Assembly (NCBI GenBank): GCA_022482495.1
Contig: JAKVPA010000005.1
Span: forward strand, 1 to 64,000
Reading direction: 5' to 3'
Source: Sphaerochaeta sp.
GTDB taxonomy: Bacteria; Spirochaetota; Spirochaetia; Sphaerochaetales; Sphaerochaetaceae
Length of the DNA stretch: 64,000 nucleotides
Numbering within the stretch: the stretch's first letter is position 1; each line of letters begins with the position of its first letter. The notes under the pieces were generated by a model. The model saw only the letters and a list, made by a program, of their open reading frames with translations, did no database searches and was not told the origin of the DNA. Below, piece by piece: positions 10,940-20,596 of this stretch. The position numbers and the translations under genes were made by a program.

Positions 10940-12091
10940 ATGGAATATCTTTTCTTCGGATTACTTGGCGTGGTGATCGTCCTCCTTTTGATCCTTGTCT
11001 TCCGCTCTGGTCACCGTACGGATACGAGAGAGACGGCCTATCTGAAAGCCTCGCTTGACCAGCTTTCCCGGGAAAACTCCCAGACCCGCAAGGAGTTGCT
11101 GGACATGCTGGAGCAGTACCGATTCTCCGTCACCCAGTCGGTGACCACCCTGCAGGGACAGGTGTCCTCCGCTTTGGACCGGATCCGCGCGGACAATGAC
11201 GCAAAGCTGGAGTTGATGCGCCAGAGCGTCGACACCCGGCTGAAGAGTTCGCTTTCCGAATCATTCTCCCTGGTTTCCCAGCAACTGAACGAAGTGCACA
11301 AAGGACTGGGGGAGATGCAGAACCTGGCAAGCGGCGTTGGAGATCTGAAACGGTTGATGGGCAACATCAAGAGCCGGGGGGTCCTGGGGGAAGTGCAGGC
11401 AAAGCGCATTCTGGATGACATCCTCACTCCTGGCCAGTATGACACCAACGTGGTGTGCAAGAAGGGAAGCTCCCAGTACGTCGAATTCGCCGTGAAAATG
11501 CCTGGAGCCGGTTCGACTCCGGTGTACCTTCCCATTGACTGCAAATTTCCCAAGGAGGATTACGAACGGTTGATGGATGCCCAGGACAAGGCGGACAAGG
11601 AAGGGGTGCGGGTTGCCGAGCAGGCGCTCCGCACGCGGTTGCTCTCCGAAGGGAAGGCGATCGCCAAGGGGTATCTCGATCCTCCGAACACGACGGACTT
11701 CGCCCTGCTGTTCCTCCCATCCGAAGGACTGTACGCCGAGGTGCTCCACCTGCCAGGTTTGGCTGAGGAGCTGCAGCTGCAGGATAAGGTGGTCGTCGCG
11801 GGTCCTACCACGCTGGCCGCCATCCTGAACAGCCTGCAGATGGGCTTCCGCACACTTGCCATCGAGAAACGGACCGACGAAGTGTGGAAGATCCTCTCCG
11901 AAGTGAAGACGCTGTTCGCCCGCTTCTCCGAGGATCTGGAGACCACCCACAAGCGGATCACCCAGGCGGCGTCCTCGCTGGACGAGGTGTCACGCAGGAC
12001 GGAGACGATGGGTCGGAAATTGCGTGATGTGGAAGTGTTGGATACCCACACAATGGATGAAAATACAAAACTACCGGAGAATACCGTATAA
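10940..12091 (+). CDS. rmuC: DNA recombination protein RmuC
   Basis: 383 residues: an N-terminal membrane anchor (about residues 3-22), a long coiled coil (about 25-130) and the RmuC nuclease-like domain with S-R-G-V-L-G-E-V-Q, Y-L-P-I-D-C-K-F-P and L-F-L-P-S-E-G-L-Y-A-E-V. RmuC limits inversions at short inverted repeats in E. coli and is predicted to be a nuclease. No Shine-Dalgarno precedes the ATG; a -10-like TATGCT ends 6 bases upstream, so a leaderless mRNA is possible, although no good -35 is visible. Its end overlaps a -10-like TATAAT before the next gene. Confidence 0.9.
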   Translation: MEYLFFGLLGVVIVLLLILVFRSGHRTDTRETAYLKASLDQLSRENSQTRKELLDMLEQYRFSVTQSVTTLQGQVSSALDRIRADNDAKLELMRQSVDTRLKSSLSESFSLVSQQLNEVHKGLGEMQNLASGVGDLKRLMGNIKSRGVLGEVQAKRILDDILTPGQYDTNVVCKKGSSQYVEFAVKMPGAGSTPVYLPIDCKFPKEDYERLMDAQDKADKEGVRVAEQALRTRLLSEGKAIAKGYLDPPNTTDFALLFLPSEGLYAEVLHLPGLAEELQLQDKVVVAGPTTLAAILNSLQMGFRTLAIEKRTDEVWKILSEVKTLFARFSEDLETTHKRITQAASSLDEVSRRTETMGRKLRDVEVLDTHTMDENTKLPENTV

Positions 12092-12119
12092 TTTTGCAAA
12101 ACTATGGACAGAGTTTGCA
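12087..12119 (+). promoter_or_regulatory. -10 element and inverted repeat upstream of ornithine carbamoyltransferase
   Basis: A consensus TATAAT (12087-12092) with a weak -35 is followed by the imperfect inverted repeat TGCAAAACT (12095-12103) / AGTTTGCA (12112-12119), which would cover the transcription start. It is a candidate operator, perhaps arginine-responsive given the next gene; it does not clearly match the E. coli ARG box. Confidence 0.4.
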
Positions 12120-12159
12120 TAAAAATGTAGGATAGAAGAGTGAGTTTGGAGGAATTGGT

Positions 12160-13191
12160 ATGGAAAAGAAACAGCTGAACCTGAAAGGCCGGAGTTTTCT
12201 GACATTGAAGGATTATTCCAAGGAAGAGATCCTGTATCTGTTGGATCTTGCCGCTGACCTGAAGGCGAAGAAGAAAGGGGCGGCCCATTCCGCCCGTGTG
12301 GATGGACATCTTTTGGAAGGCAAGAACATTGTCCTGATCTTCGACAAGACATCCACCCGTACCCGTTGTTCCTTCGAAGTCGCCGCGTTTGACGAAGGCG
12401 CCTGCGTGACCTACCTGACCAACAGCCAGATGGGGAAGAAAGAGTCCATCGAGGATACGGCGAAGGTGCTGGGCAGGATGTATGACGGCATCGAGTATCG
12501 GGGATATTCGATGGACCTGGTCAAGGATTTGGCCACCTACAGCGACATCCCGGTGTGGAACGGACTGACCGATGATGATCACCCCACCCAGGTGCTGGCC
12601 GATTTCCTCACCGCCATGGAGCACACCGGCAAGAAGCTTGAGGACATGAAGCTGGCCTACATCGGCGATGGACGGAACAACGTCTCCAACGCCCTGATGA
12701 TCGGGGCGGCCAAGGTGGGGATGGATTACAGCATCGGCACGCCGATCGAACTGTTCCCGTCCACCAAACTGTTGGAGGAGATGCGGGATGTCGCCGATGA
12801 TTCCGGTTCCCACATCAAGGTGTACACCGATCCATATGAGGCGGTGCTGGACGCCGACATCATCTACACGGACGTCTGGGTTTCGATGGGGGAGGAGGCG
12901 AAAACCGCCGAACGCATCAAACTGCTCAAGCCGTACCAGGTGACGATGAAGATGCTTCAGGCGACGGGCAACGACAAGGTGATCTTCGAGCACTGCCTGC
13001 CGTCGTTCCATGATCTGGGGACGACCATCGGGCAGACGATCTACAACGAGTACGGCCTGAAGGAGATGGAAGTGACCGACGAGGTGTTCCGCTCCTCCCA
13101 CTCGGTGGTGTTCGACGAGGCGGAGAACCGCATGCACACCATCAAGTCGGTGATGGTCGCCACGATGAGCGACGTGCTTGCCGCTCGCTGA
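12160..13191 (+). CDS. argF/arcB: Ornithine carbamoyltransferase
   Basis: 343 residues. It transfers carbamoyl phosphate to ornithine giving citrulline, or runs the reverse in the arginine deiminase pathway. Carbamoyl-phosphate site S-T-R-T-R is at 65-69, H-P-T-Q at 141-144 and the catalytic H-C-L-P at 278-281. The SD TTGGAGGAA precedes the ATG. It stands alone, without arcA, arcC or other arg genes nearby, so the biosynthetic or catabolic role is undecided; its length and [10 protein letters not shown] resemble catabolic ArcB. A short hairpin (13214-13233) follows and may terminate weakly. Confidence 0.92.
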   Translation: MEKKQLNLKGRSFLTLKDYSKEEILYLLDLAADLKAKKKGAAHSARVDGHLLEGKNIVLIFDKTSTRTRCSFEVAAFDEGACVTYLTNSQMGKKESIEDTAKVLGRMYDGIEYRGYSMDLVKDLATYSDIPVWNGLTDDDHPTQVLADFLTAMEHTGKKLEDMKLAYIGDGRNNVSNALMIGAAKVGMDYSIGTPIELFPSTKLLEEMRDVADDSGSHIKVYTDPYEAVLDADIIYTDVWVSMGEEAKTAERIKLLKPYQVTMKMLQATGNDKVIFEHCLPSFHDLGTTIGQTIYNEYGLKEMEVTDEVFRSSHSVVFDEAENRMHTIKSVMVATMSDVLAAR

Positions 13192-13213
13192 AACATGGTT
13201 TCCGTTCGGGCAG

Positions 13214-13236
13214 GGGGATGGACAGCCATCCCCTTG
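13214..13236 (+). terminator. Possible weak terminator after ornithine carbamoyltransferase
   Basis: Perfect 8-base stem GGGGATGG / CCATCCCC with loop ACAG, but only a short and broken T tract (TTGTCGCTTG) follows. Confidence 0.5.
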
Positions 13237-13240
13237 TCGC

Positions 13241-13269
13241 TTGTGATTATGCTCCGTTCGGAATATGCT
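13241..13269 (+). promoter_or_regulatory. Putative promoter of the TetR-family regulator
   Basis: -35 TTGTGA (13241-13246), 17-base spacer, -10 TATGCT (13264-13269), giving a leader of about 22 bases. Confidence 0.5.
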
Positions 13270-13297
13270 ATGATACGAAAGACAAGGGTGACGGGCC

Positions 13298-13921
13298 ATG
13301 CCAAAACGAATAGATCATGATGAACGGAAAGAACGGATCGTACAGACGGCGCTGAAGGTGTTCGCCCGGGAAGGGTACAAGAACTCCAATCTCAGCCTGA
13401 TCGCCAGCGAATGCGGGATTTCCCGTCCGACGATCTACCAGTATTTCCATGACAAGGAACAGATCTACTACTATGCGGTGAAGCTGGTCACCGGCCGGAT
13501 GTTCGCCAAGTACGTCTCCTATGCCTGGGACACCACTTCCAACTGCATCGACCGGATCATCCACATCTGCAACGACATCATCGACACGGCCAAGGTCAGC
13601 GAAGGGGAACTGACCAACCTGCTGGACGTGATGTTGCAGATGAAGCGGGAAGGAAAGGACTTCAACGACATCGTGCTCCGCAGGACGGCAAAGCTGACCA
13701 TCCTGTTCAAGCGTCTCCTCCGGATGGGTATCATGAACCATGAGGTGATCGAATGCGACGTGGACAAGGTGTCCGACCACCTGTTGATCCTCCTGGAGTC
13801 CAGCTGTCTCCGGCTGGGATTCTTTGAAGTGGTGGACCTGGAGCGTGACAAACAGTTGATCGACAACTACCTGGAGTTCTACAAGACCCACCCGCGTTCC
13901 ACATCCGTCGTCAAACGATAG
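13298..13921 (+). CDS. TetR/AcrR-family transcriptional regulator
   Basis: 207 residues with an N-terminal TetR helix-turn-helix (about residues 10-55): R-I-V-Q-T-A-L-K-V-F-A-R-E-G-Y, then C-G-I-S-R-P-T-I-Y-Q-Y-F and the usual D-K-E-Q-I. The C-terminal ligand and dimer domain has no recognisable specificity. TetR proteins usually repress neighbouring genes, but no clear operator was found; clpB (downstream) and the carbamoyltransferase (upstream) are the adjacent genes. A short GGCC hairpin follows the stop. Confidence 0.85.
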   Translation: MPKRIDHDERKERIVQTALKVFAREGYKNSNLSLIASECGISRPTIYQYFHDKEQIYYYAVKLVTGRMFAKYVSYAWDTTSNCIDRIIHICNDIIDTAKVSEGELTNLLDVMLQMKREGKDFNDIVLRRTAKLTILFKRLLRMGIMNHEVIECDVDKVSDHLLILLESSCLRLGFFEVVDLERDKQLIDNYLEFYKTHPRSTSVVKR

Positions 13922-13999
13922 TGGCCGTTCGGCCGTTTTCTTACTATATTCCATGCGTACAAGACAGGTCTCTTTAGCAAGATAAGGAGAATCATCACC

Positions 14000-16574
14000 A
14001 TGGATTTTGAAAAAATGACCATCAAACTGCGTCAGGCCATCCAGGACGCTGATCAGATTGCCGCGCAGAACGGCAACCAGGAAATTACCACGGAGCACGT
14101 CCTGTTGGCGTTGCTCAGGCAGAAAGATGGGTTGCTTCCGCCGCTGTTGGACAAGATCGGCGTCTCAGCGGGTCAGGCGGAGCAGGCCTTCCGGGAGCTG
14201 GTGGACAAACTCCCCAAAGTATATGGCAGCAACGTCCAGCGTTCCCTTTCCGGCGCGCTGGGTACGGAGTTGTATGCCGCGCAGAACGTCGCAACGGAGT
14301 TCAAGGACGAATATCTGTCGGCGGAGCATCTGCTCCTTGCCGTCTTGGATGAGGACAATCCCTCTTCCCGGGCGTTGAAAGGATTGGGCGTCTCCAAGGA
14401 CGCCGTGATGCAGGCGCTGAAGGCCGTCCGGGGCAACCAGACCATCACATCGGAAGATCCGGAAAGCCGCTACCAGAGCTTGGAGAAGTACTGCAAGGAC
14501 ATGACCGCCCTGGCACGCAACGGAAAACTCGACCCGGTCATCGGACGGGACGAGGAAATCCGCCGGGTGATGCAGGTGCTTTCCCGCAGGACGAAGAACA
14601 ACCCCGTGTTGATCGGAGAGCCGGGTGTCGGCAAGACGGCCATCGTCGAAGGACTGGCCCAGCGGATCACCAGCGGGGATGTGCCTGAGTCGTTGAAGGA
14701 CAAACGGATCCTTTCGCTGGACGTTGGCTCGCTGGTCGCCGGCGCGAAGTTCCGCGGAGAGTTTGAGGAACGGCTCAAGGCGGTGGTCAACGAAGTGGTT
14801 TCCAGCGAGGGCAGGATCATCCTGTTCATCGATGAGCTGCACACCATCGTCGGCGCAGGGCGCCGCGGAAGGTTCCACCGATGCGTCCAACCTGATCAAA
14901 CCGGCGTTGGCGCGTGGCGAATTGCACGCCATCGGCGCAACGACGCTGGATGAGTACCGCAAGTACATCGAGACGGACAAGGCGCTGGAGCGCCGGTTCC
15001 AGCCGGTGTACTGCAAGGAACCGACGGTGGAGGATACCATCGCCATTCTGCGTGGGCTTCGGGACAAGTACGAGGTGCACCATGGCGTGCGGATCAAGGA
15101 TGATGCCTTGGTCGCCGCGGCGGTGCTGTCCAATCGGTACATCACCAACCGGTTCCTGCCGGACAAAGCCATCGACCTGATCGATGAGGCCGCCAGTCAG
15201 CTGAAGATGGAGATCGAGAGCCAGCCGGTCGAACTGGACAAGATCGAACGGAAGATCCTCCAGCTGAACATCGAGGAGAAATCCTTGGAGAAGGAGACGG
15301 ACACCGCCTCCCTGGCACGGCTTGAGAAGATCAAAGGGGAGCTCGCCGAGCTGAAGAGCAAAGGCGACGCGATGAAGCTGCAGTGGCAGAATGAGCGGTC
15401 CGCAATCTTCGGCATCAAAGAGAAGAAGGCAAAGCTGGAGCAACTCAAGGTGGAGGAGCAGCAGGCGGAGCGTCAGGGAGACCTGACCAAGGCCGCCATG
15501 ATCATGCACGGCGAGATGCCCAAGCTGCAGGCTGAGATCCAGAAGGAAAGCGACAACCTGGCCAAGGCGCAGAAAGACGGGAAACAGCTGCTTCGGGAAG
15601 AGGTCAGTGAAGATGACATCGCCCGGATCGTCAGTTCGTGGACCGGGGTGCCGGTAGCCAAGATGCAGTCCAGTGAGAAGGAGAAATACCTCAAACTGGA
15701 GGAGACGCTCTCCAAGGAAGTGGTTGGTCAGGACGAGGCCATCAAGGCGGTGGCCAACGCCATCCGCCGGAACAAGGCGGGCATCGGCGACGAGCACCGT
15801 CCGTTGGGTTCGTTCCTGTTCGCCGGTCCCACCGGTGTGGGCAAGACGTTGCTTGCCAAAGTACTTGCCGGCTTCCTGTTCGACGACGAGAAGGCGTTGA
15901 CCAGGATCGACATGTCAGAGTACATGGAAAAGTACTCGGTCAGCCGTCTGATCGGAGCGCCCCCGGGGTACGTGGGGTATGACCAGGGCGGTCAGCTCAC
16001 CGAAGTGGTGCGGCGCCGGCCGTATTCGGTGATCCTGTTCGATGAGATCGAGAAGGCCCATCCGGATGTGTTCAACATCCTGCTTCAGGTGTTGGATGAC
16101 GGGCGGCTTACCGATGGACAGGGCAGGGTGGTGGACTTCACCAACACGGTGATCATCATGACGAGCAACCTCGGTTCTTCCGAGTTGTTGTCCGCCACGG
16201 ATTACCTGCAAGGGAAGAAGGAAGTGATGGAAGCGATCCGTCGCGCCTTCAAGCCGGAGTTCATCAACCGTATCGATGAGATCGTCGTCTTCAAGAGTCT
16301 TGGGGAAGCACAGCTTCGGCAGATCGTCACGTTGCAGCTGAATGCTCTTTCCAAGCGGATGGAGGCCAAAGGCCTGCACCTCGTCTGGACGGAGCCGGTG
16401 GTCGATATGGTGTTCAAGGCTGGCTACAGCCCTGAGTACGGCGCCCGGCCGATCCGCAGGGCGTTGCAGGATCTGGTTGAGGATCCGCTGGCGATGAAGC
16501 TCCTGGAAGGATCGTATCCGGAAGGAAGCACGATCCATCTGGGGATCACCGCGGGAAAACTGGCGATTTCGTAA
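14000..16574 (+). CDS. clpB: ATP-dependent chaperone ClpB, with a frameshift at about 14867
   Basis: A hexameric AAA+ disaggregase that works with DnaK. The first frame (14000-14953) covers the N-domain repeats and AAA-1: Walker A GEPGVGKT (206-213) and [14 protein letters not shown]. The second frame continues with [10 protein letters not shown], the coiled-coil M domain, AAA-2 Walker A GPTGVGKT (about 609-616) and the C-terminal domain. One extra G in the GGG near 14867 accounts for the shift; removing it gives 857 residues, the usual ClpB length. Both halves are fully conserved, so a sequencing error is likely. The SD is AAGGAGAA. No CIRCE element is seen upstream. Confidence 0.9.
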
Positions 16575-17136
16575 GGATCTCCTCATAGGCCTGTGCGGTG
16601 TCGATGTCCGTCACATACGCGGGATCGTCCGTCGCATAGGCCATGATGTCCGGTCGGGATAGCAGGTGGTGCATCGTTTCCGTTTTGTCTGCGCTTTGGA
16701 TCAGCGGGATGAACAGGGGACGGAGCAACACCGGGTGTCCCGGCCGTTTTTGTTGGAAGAACGGGCGGACGCCGTTGTAGCCGTCCATCGCCCGGGCCAG
16801 CTGAAGATAGTGGTTCGGCTGGATCAGGGGAAGATCCCCCAGAGTGACGAAAAAATCTTCGTCAGGACGGAGGAACCCAACGCCTGCCTGGGTGGAGGAG
16901 AACTGTCCGTCCAGGTAGTGGTCGTTGGGGACGAGCAACAGCGACGGGCACGCCAGATCCCTCAGGGACGCCTCCACCCGGGCTTTCTGGAAACCGGTCA
17001 CCACGATGGTGTACAGGCCCGCTTGGAGTGAAGCCTCCACGCTGTGATGGATGATGTCCTTTCCGTTCCACGGATAAAACAGTTTCTCTCCGCCGCTTCG
17101 CGATCCCAGCCCTGCGGCAAGCATGATGTTCTGCAT
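16546..17136 (-). CDS. MobA/MocA-like molybdopterin or NTP nucleotidyltransferase
   Basis: About 196 residues beginning M-Q-N-I-M-L-A-A-G-L-G-S-R-S-G-G-E-K, the glycine-rich nucleotide-binding loop of the NTP-transferase-3 family, followed by a Lys at the expected place, L-V-P-N-D-H-Y and F-V-T-L-G-D-L-P-L (metal-binding Asp). Relatives add CMP or GMP to molybdopterin. No molybdenum enzyme gene is nearby, so the substrate is open. The start at 17136 fits the conserved N-terminus; no strong SD is visible. Its 3' end overlaps the clpB 3' end by 29 bases on the opposite strand. Confidence 0.75.
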   Translation of the reverse strand: MQNIMLAAGLGSRSGGEKLFYPWNGKDIIHHSVEASLQAGLYTIVVTGFQKARVEASLRDLACPSLLLVPNDHYLDGQFSSTQAGVGFLRPDEDFFVTLGDLPLIQPNHYLQLARAMDGYNGVRPFFQQKRPGHPVLLRPLFIPLIQSADKTETMHHLLSRPDIMAYATDDPAYVTDIDTAQAYEEILTKSPVFPR

Positions 17137-17163
17137 GGACCCATCATACACCAACCGGTCAAA

Positions 17164-17193
17164 TTGACCAAACGCTTTCTTTTCTGGTATTCC
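17164..17193 (+). promoter_or_regulatory. Putative promoter of the DUF554 gene
   Basis: -35 TTGACC (17164-17169), 18-base spacer, -10 TATTCC (17188-17193). Transcription would begin at about 17200, two bases before the ATG, so the mRNA may be leaderless. Confidence 0.45.
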
Positions 17194-17201
17194 TTATCTA
17201 T

Positions 17202-17888
17202 ATGTTTGCAACCTATGTGAATTGTCTGGCGGTGATCGCGGGAACCTTGGTCGGCTTGCTGCTGAAGAAGGTGATCAAAGAGTCCTTCAAGGAGATCGTC
17301 ATGACCAGCGCCGGTCTGGTGACGGTGGTCATCGGTCTGGGAATGGCGTTGAAAGCCGGTTCGTATCTGGTGATGATCTTCTCCGTGATCTTGGGTGGTT
17401 TCGTCGGATACGCGCTCCGCATCGAGGACCATGTGTTGGGTCTGGGTGGCTGGATCCAGCGCAAGACCAGCAAGAGTGGCGACAGTGTCACGTTCGCCCA
17501 GGGATTCCTCAACGCGTCCTTGCTCTTCTGCACCGGCGCGATGTCCATCGTCGGCTCCATCCAGGCGGGGACGGTGGGCGACTACCAGCTGATTCTGGTC
17601 AAGTCGGTGATGGATGGATGCATGGCCATCGTCTTCACCGCGGCGTACGGCATCGGCGTGCTGTTCAGTTCGGTGGTGGTGTTGGTCTACCAGGGATTCT
17701 TCACGCTGGCGGGAGGATGGTTGCAGCCGCACCTCGGGGAAGTGGGCATCAATGAGATGGGGGCCGTCGGCGGAGTGCTGCTTCTGATGATCGCCGGCAA
17801 TCTCCTGCAGATAAAAAAATTCAGGACGGGGGATTTCCTCCCCGCCCTGGTGTTCGCGCCGATTCTGGCGCGGTTCATCACCGTCTGA
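17202..17888 (+). CDS. DUF554 family membrane protein
   Basis: 228 residues, hydrophobic, about six membrane helices. The N-terminus (N-C-L-A-V-I-A-G-T-L-V-G-L-L-L) and glycine-rich segments (V-V-I-G-L-G-M-A-L; F-C-T-G-A-M-S-I-V-G-S-I-Q-A-G) match the DUF554/YdfK family, whose transport or other function is not established. No Shine-Dalgarno sequence precedes the ATG. It is convergent with glycogen phosphorylase with only three bases between the two stop codons, leaving no separate terminator. Confidence 0.85.
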   Translation: MFATYVNCLAVIAGTLVGLLLKKVIKESFKEIVMTSAGLVTVVIGLGMALKAGSYLVMIFSVILGGFVGYALRIEDHVLGLGGWIQRKTSKSGDSVTFAQGFLNASLLFCTGAMSIVGSIQAGTVGDYQLILVKSVMDGCMAIVFTAAYGIGVLFSSVVVLVYQGFFTLAGGWLQPHLGEVGINEMGAVGGVLLLMIAGNLLQIKKFRTGDFLPALVFAPILARFITV

Positions 17889-17891
17889 TCA

Positions 17892-20411
17892 TCACCTGAG
17901 CAGGCTCTTGGCGTTTGAGATCGCCGTATCGTTCTCGATGTCTTTCTGCACCGGACACGGCTTCAGGTTCCAGATCTCCTTGGCGTACTCGTTGATCGTA
18001 CGGTCACTGGAGAACTTGGCGCTGGAAGCGATGTTCAGCACGGCCATCCGGTTCCATGCCTTGGGATCCGCATGGTACAACGCCGTGGCCTTGTGGTGTT
18101 CATCACGATACATGGCCAGGTCTGCGAAGGTGAAGTACCGGTCACCCTGCTCAAACAGGGACTTCCACAGCGGGTCGAAGATGTTCGGCTCATTGATGTT
18201 GAAGAATCCGGAGAGCAACAGGTTGACCCCTTCCTTGATTCCTTCGTCCTTGGATATCCACTCCTTCGGTTGATAGGAGGCGCGGAGCGCTTCGATCTGC
18301 TGTTCGGTATGGCCGAAGATGAACAGGTTCTCCTGGCCCGCTTCCTGGGCCATCTCGATGTTGGCGCCATCCAGCGTGCCGATGGTCAGCGCGCCGTTGA
18401 CCATGAACTTCATGTTGCCCGTACCGGAAGCTTCCGTGCCGGCGGTGGATATCTGCTCGGAAAGATTGCTCGCCGGAATGATACGTTCGGCCATGGTGAC
18501 CCGATAGTTGGGCAGGAACTGTACCCTGAGGATGTGGTTGGTCTGGGGGTCTTCATTGACCGTCTTGGCGATGTTGTTGATCAACTTGATGATCAGCTTG
18601 GCGTTGACGTATCCCGGGGCGGCCTTCCCTCCGAAGAAGAAGGTGATCGGCTCCATATCCTTGGTCAGCGGACCGTGGTTCTTCAGGTCGTTGTACAGCA
18701 GCACGATATCCAGTGCGTTGAGCAGCTGCCGCTTGTACTCGTGGATCCGTTTGACCTGGGTGTCGAACAGGGAGTCGGGATTGACCAGCACGCCGCAGTC
18801 CTTGCGGATGAACGCCGCGGCGCTTTCCTTTGCCTGCCGTTTGATCTTGGCGAAATCGTCCAGAAAGCCTGCGTCCGTTGCGAACGGCTTGAGCTTGGAG
18901 ATCTGGGAGAAATCGGTGATCCATCCGTCTCCGATCGCTTCGGTGATCTTCGCAGCCAACGCCGGGTTGGCGTCAAGCAGCCAGCGGCGCTGGGTGATGC
19001 CGTTGGTCTTGTTGTTGAACCGGTCGGGGAAGATCATGTTGAATTCGGGGAACATCTTGGTCTTCAGCAGTTCCGAATGGAGCGCCGCAACGCCGTTGGT
19101 GCTGTGGCTGCCGATGATGGCCAGGTTGGCCATCCGGATCTGCTTGGGGTTGGTCTCTTCGATGATGCTGACTTTGGCCACCTGGTCCCCACGCATCGGG
19201 AAGTAGGAGACGGCTTGCTGGAGGAACCTGCGGTTGATCTCGTAGATGATCTGCAGATGGCGTGGCAGCAGGTGCTCGAACATGGGAAGCGACCATTTCT
19301 CCAATGCTTCCGGCATCAGGGTGTGGTTGGTGTACCCAAGGGTACGCACCGTCAGGTCCCACGCCTCGTCCCAGGAAAGGTTTTCCTTGTCCAGCAGGAG
19401 CCTCATCATCTCCGGTACGGCCAGGGACGGGTGGGTGTCGTTCATCTGGATGGCGGCGTGGTCGGGAAAATCCAGCCAGTCGGTATGGTGCCGTTTGTAC
19501 CGCTTGAAGATGTCCTGCAGGGAGCAGGAGACGAAGAAGTACTGCTGTTTCAGCCTGAGCTCCTTGCCCAGGTACTGGGTGTCATTGGGGTAGAGCACCT
19601 GGGAGAGGTTCTCCGCCTGGACTTTCTGGCGCACCGCTTCGGTGTAGTCGCCTTCATTGAACTCCTGGAAACTGAACTCGCTGGGGGCTTTCGCCGACCA
19701 CAGGCGGAGCGTGTTGACCGTCTTGCAGCCGTAGCCGATGATCGGGGTGTCGTACGCCATGCCCAGTACGGTTTCGTCGGGAATCCATTTGAACGAGTCG
19801 TTTCCGTTCTCCCGGATCATCTGCACGTAGCCGCCGAAATGGACGGGATAGACGGTGTCCGGCCGCTGGATTTCCCAGGGGTTGCCATCCCGGAGCCAGT
19901 CATCCGGTTGTTCCTGCTGCCAGCCGTTGACGACCAGCTGGCGGAAAATGCCGTAGTTGTACCGGATGCCATAGCCGTATGCCGGATATTCCAGCGTGGC
20001 CAGGGAGTCCAGGAAACAGGCGGCAAGCCTGCCCAGTCCTCCGTTGCCCAGCCCGGCGTCCGGTTCCACGTCGGCCAGTTCCTCGTAGGTGTAGCCCAGG
20101 GAAGCCAAGGCGTCCTTGACCTGTTTCTCCAGACCGAGGTTGATGATGTTGTTCGTCATGGCGCGGCCCATCAAAAACTCCAGGGAGAGGTAATACACCC
20201 GTTTGGCGTCGGTGGCCCGCTGGGTCTGCCGGCTCTTGTCCCATTGCTGGATGATGCGGTCACGGATGGAAAGGGCCAGGGCGGCATACCTGCCTTCCGG
20301 AGTCGTATGGTAAATGTCGGCGTCTTCGCTGTACTTCAGATGTTCCGCGAAATCCTGCGCAATGGCTTCCGCCGTATGCCCGAAACGGGTATTGCTGCTG
20401 TGTTTGTTCAC
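17892..20411 (-). CDS. glgP: Glycogen/starch/alpha-glucan phosphorylase
   Basis: 839 residues, usual for the family; it releases glucose-1-phosphate from alpha-1,4-glucans using pyridoxal phosphate. The open frame runs further upstream, but the GTG at 20411 is chosen because GGGAGG lies 5 bases before it and family similarity begins there. Seen are L-G-N-G-G-L-G-R-L-A-A-C-F-L-D-S and the PLP site E-A-S-G-T-G-N-M-K-F with Lys668. The upstream region (20412-20520) has no clear promoter. No other glycogen gene is nearby. Confidence 0.95.
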   Translation of the reverse strand: MNKHSSNTRFGHTAEAIAQDFAEHLKYSEDADIYHTTPEGRYAALALSIRDRIIQQWDKSRQTQRATDAKRVYYLSLEFLMGRAMTNNIINLGLEKQVKDALASLGYTYEELADVEPDAGLGNGGLGRLAACFLDSLATLEYPAYGYGIRYNYGIFRQLVVNGWQQEQPDDWLRDGNPWEIQRPDTVYPVHFGGYVQMIRENGNDSFKWIPDETVLGMAYDTPIIGYGCKTVNTLRLWSAKAPSEFSFQEFNEGDYTEAVRQKVQAENLSQVLYPNDTQYLGKELRLKQQYFFVSCSLQDIFKRYKRHHTDWLDFPDHAAIQMNDTHPSLAVPEMMRLLLDKENLSWDEAWDLTVRTLGYTNHTLMPEALEKWSLPMFEHLLPRHLQIIYEINRRFLQQAVSYFPMRGDQVAKVSIIEETNPKQIRMANLAIIGSHSTNGVAALHSELLKTKMFPEFNMIFPDRFNNKTNGITQRRWLLDANPALAAKITEAIGDGWITDFSQISKLKPFATDAGFLDDFAKIKRQAKESAAAFIRKDCGVLVNPDSLFDTQVKRIHEYKRQLLNALDIVLLYNDLKNHGPLTKDMEPITFFFGGKAAPGYVNAKLIIKLINNIAKTVNEDPQTNHILRVQFLPNYRVTMAERIIPASNLSEQISTAGTEASGTGNMKFMVNGALTIGTLDGANIEMAQEAGQENLFIFGHTEQQIEALRASYQPKEWISKDEGIKEGVNLLLSGFFNINEPNIFDPLWKSLFEQGDRYFTFADLAMYRDEHHKATALYHADPKAWNRMAVLNIASSAKFSSDRTINEYAKEIWNLKPCPVQKDIENDTAISNAKSLLR

Positions 20412-20521
20412 GTTTTCCTCCCGAGGGTTGATAAACCGGTTTTGTTCCAATATACCAAGGAGGGAGGAAAATTGCGATACCTCAACGAAAAAAGCCAGGC
20501 GAAGAACCGCTCTGGTGTTAC

Positions 20522-20557
20522 TTGACAAAGAAGGCACACCTCTGGTAACGTACCAGA
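20522..20557 (+). promoter_or_regulatory. Putative promoter of the tRNA-Thr/rpmG/secE/nusG unit
   Basis: -35 TTGACA (20522-20527), 18-base spacer, -10 TAACGT (20546-20551). The -10 lies inside an inverted repeat TCTGGT (20541-20546) / ACCAGA (20552-20557), so a regulator could bind here. Confidence 0.55.
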
Positions 20558-20596
20558 TGCGCGTTTGAATTTTGCGCGAGTGGTATGTCCATTCAT

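Noticed and set aside
18072-20525. An 817-codon open frame on the + strand
   Set aside because: It is antisense to glgP, whose motifs and length are fully normal; the antisense protein has no domain-like pattern.
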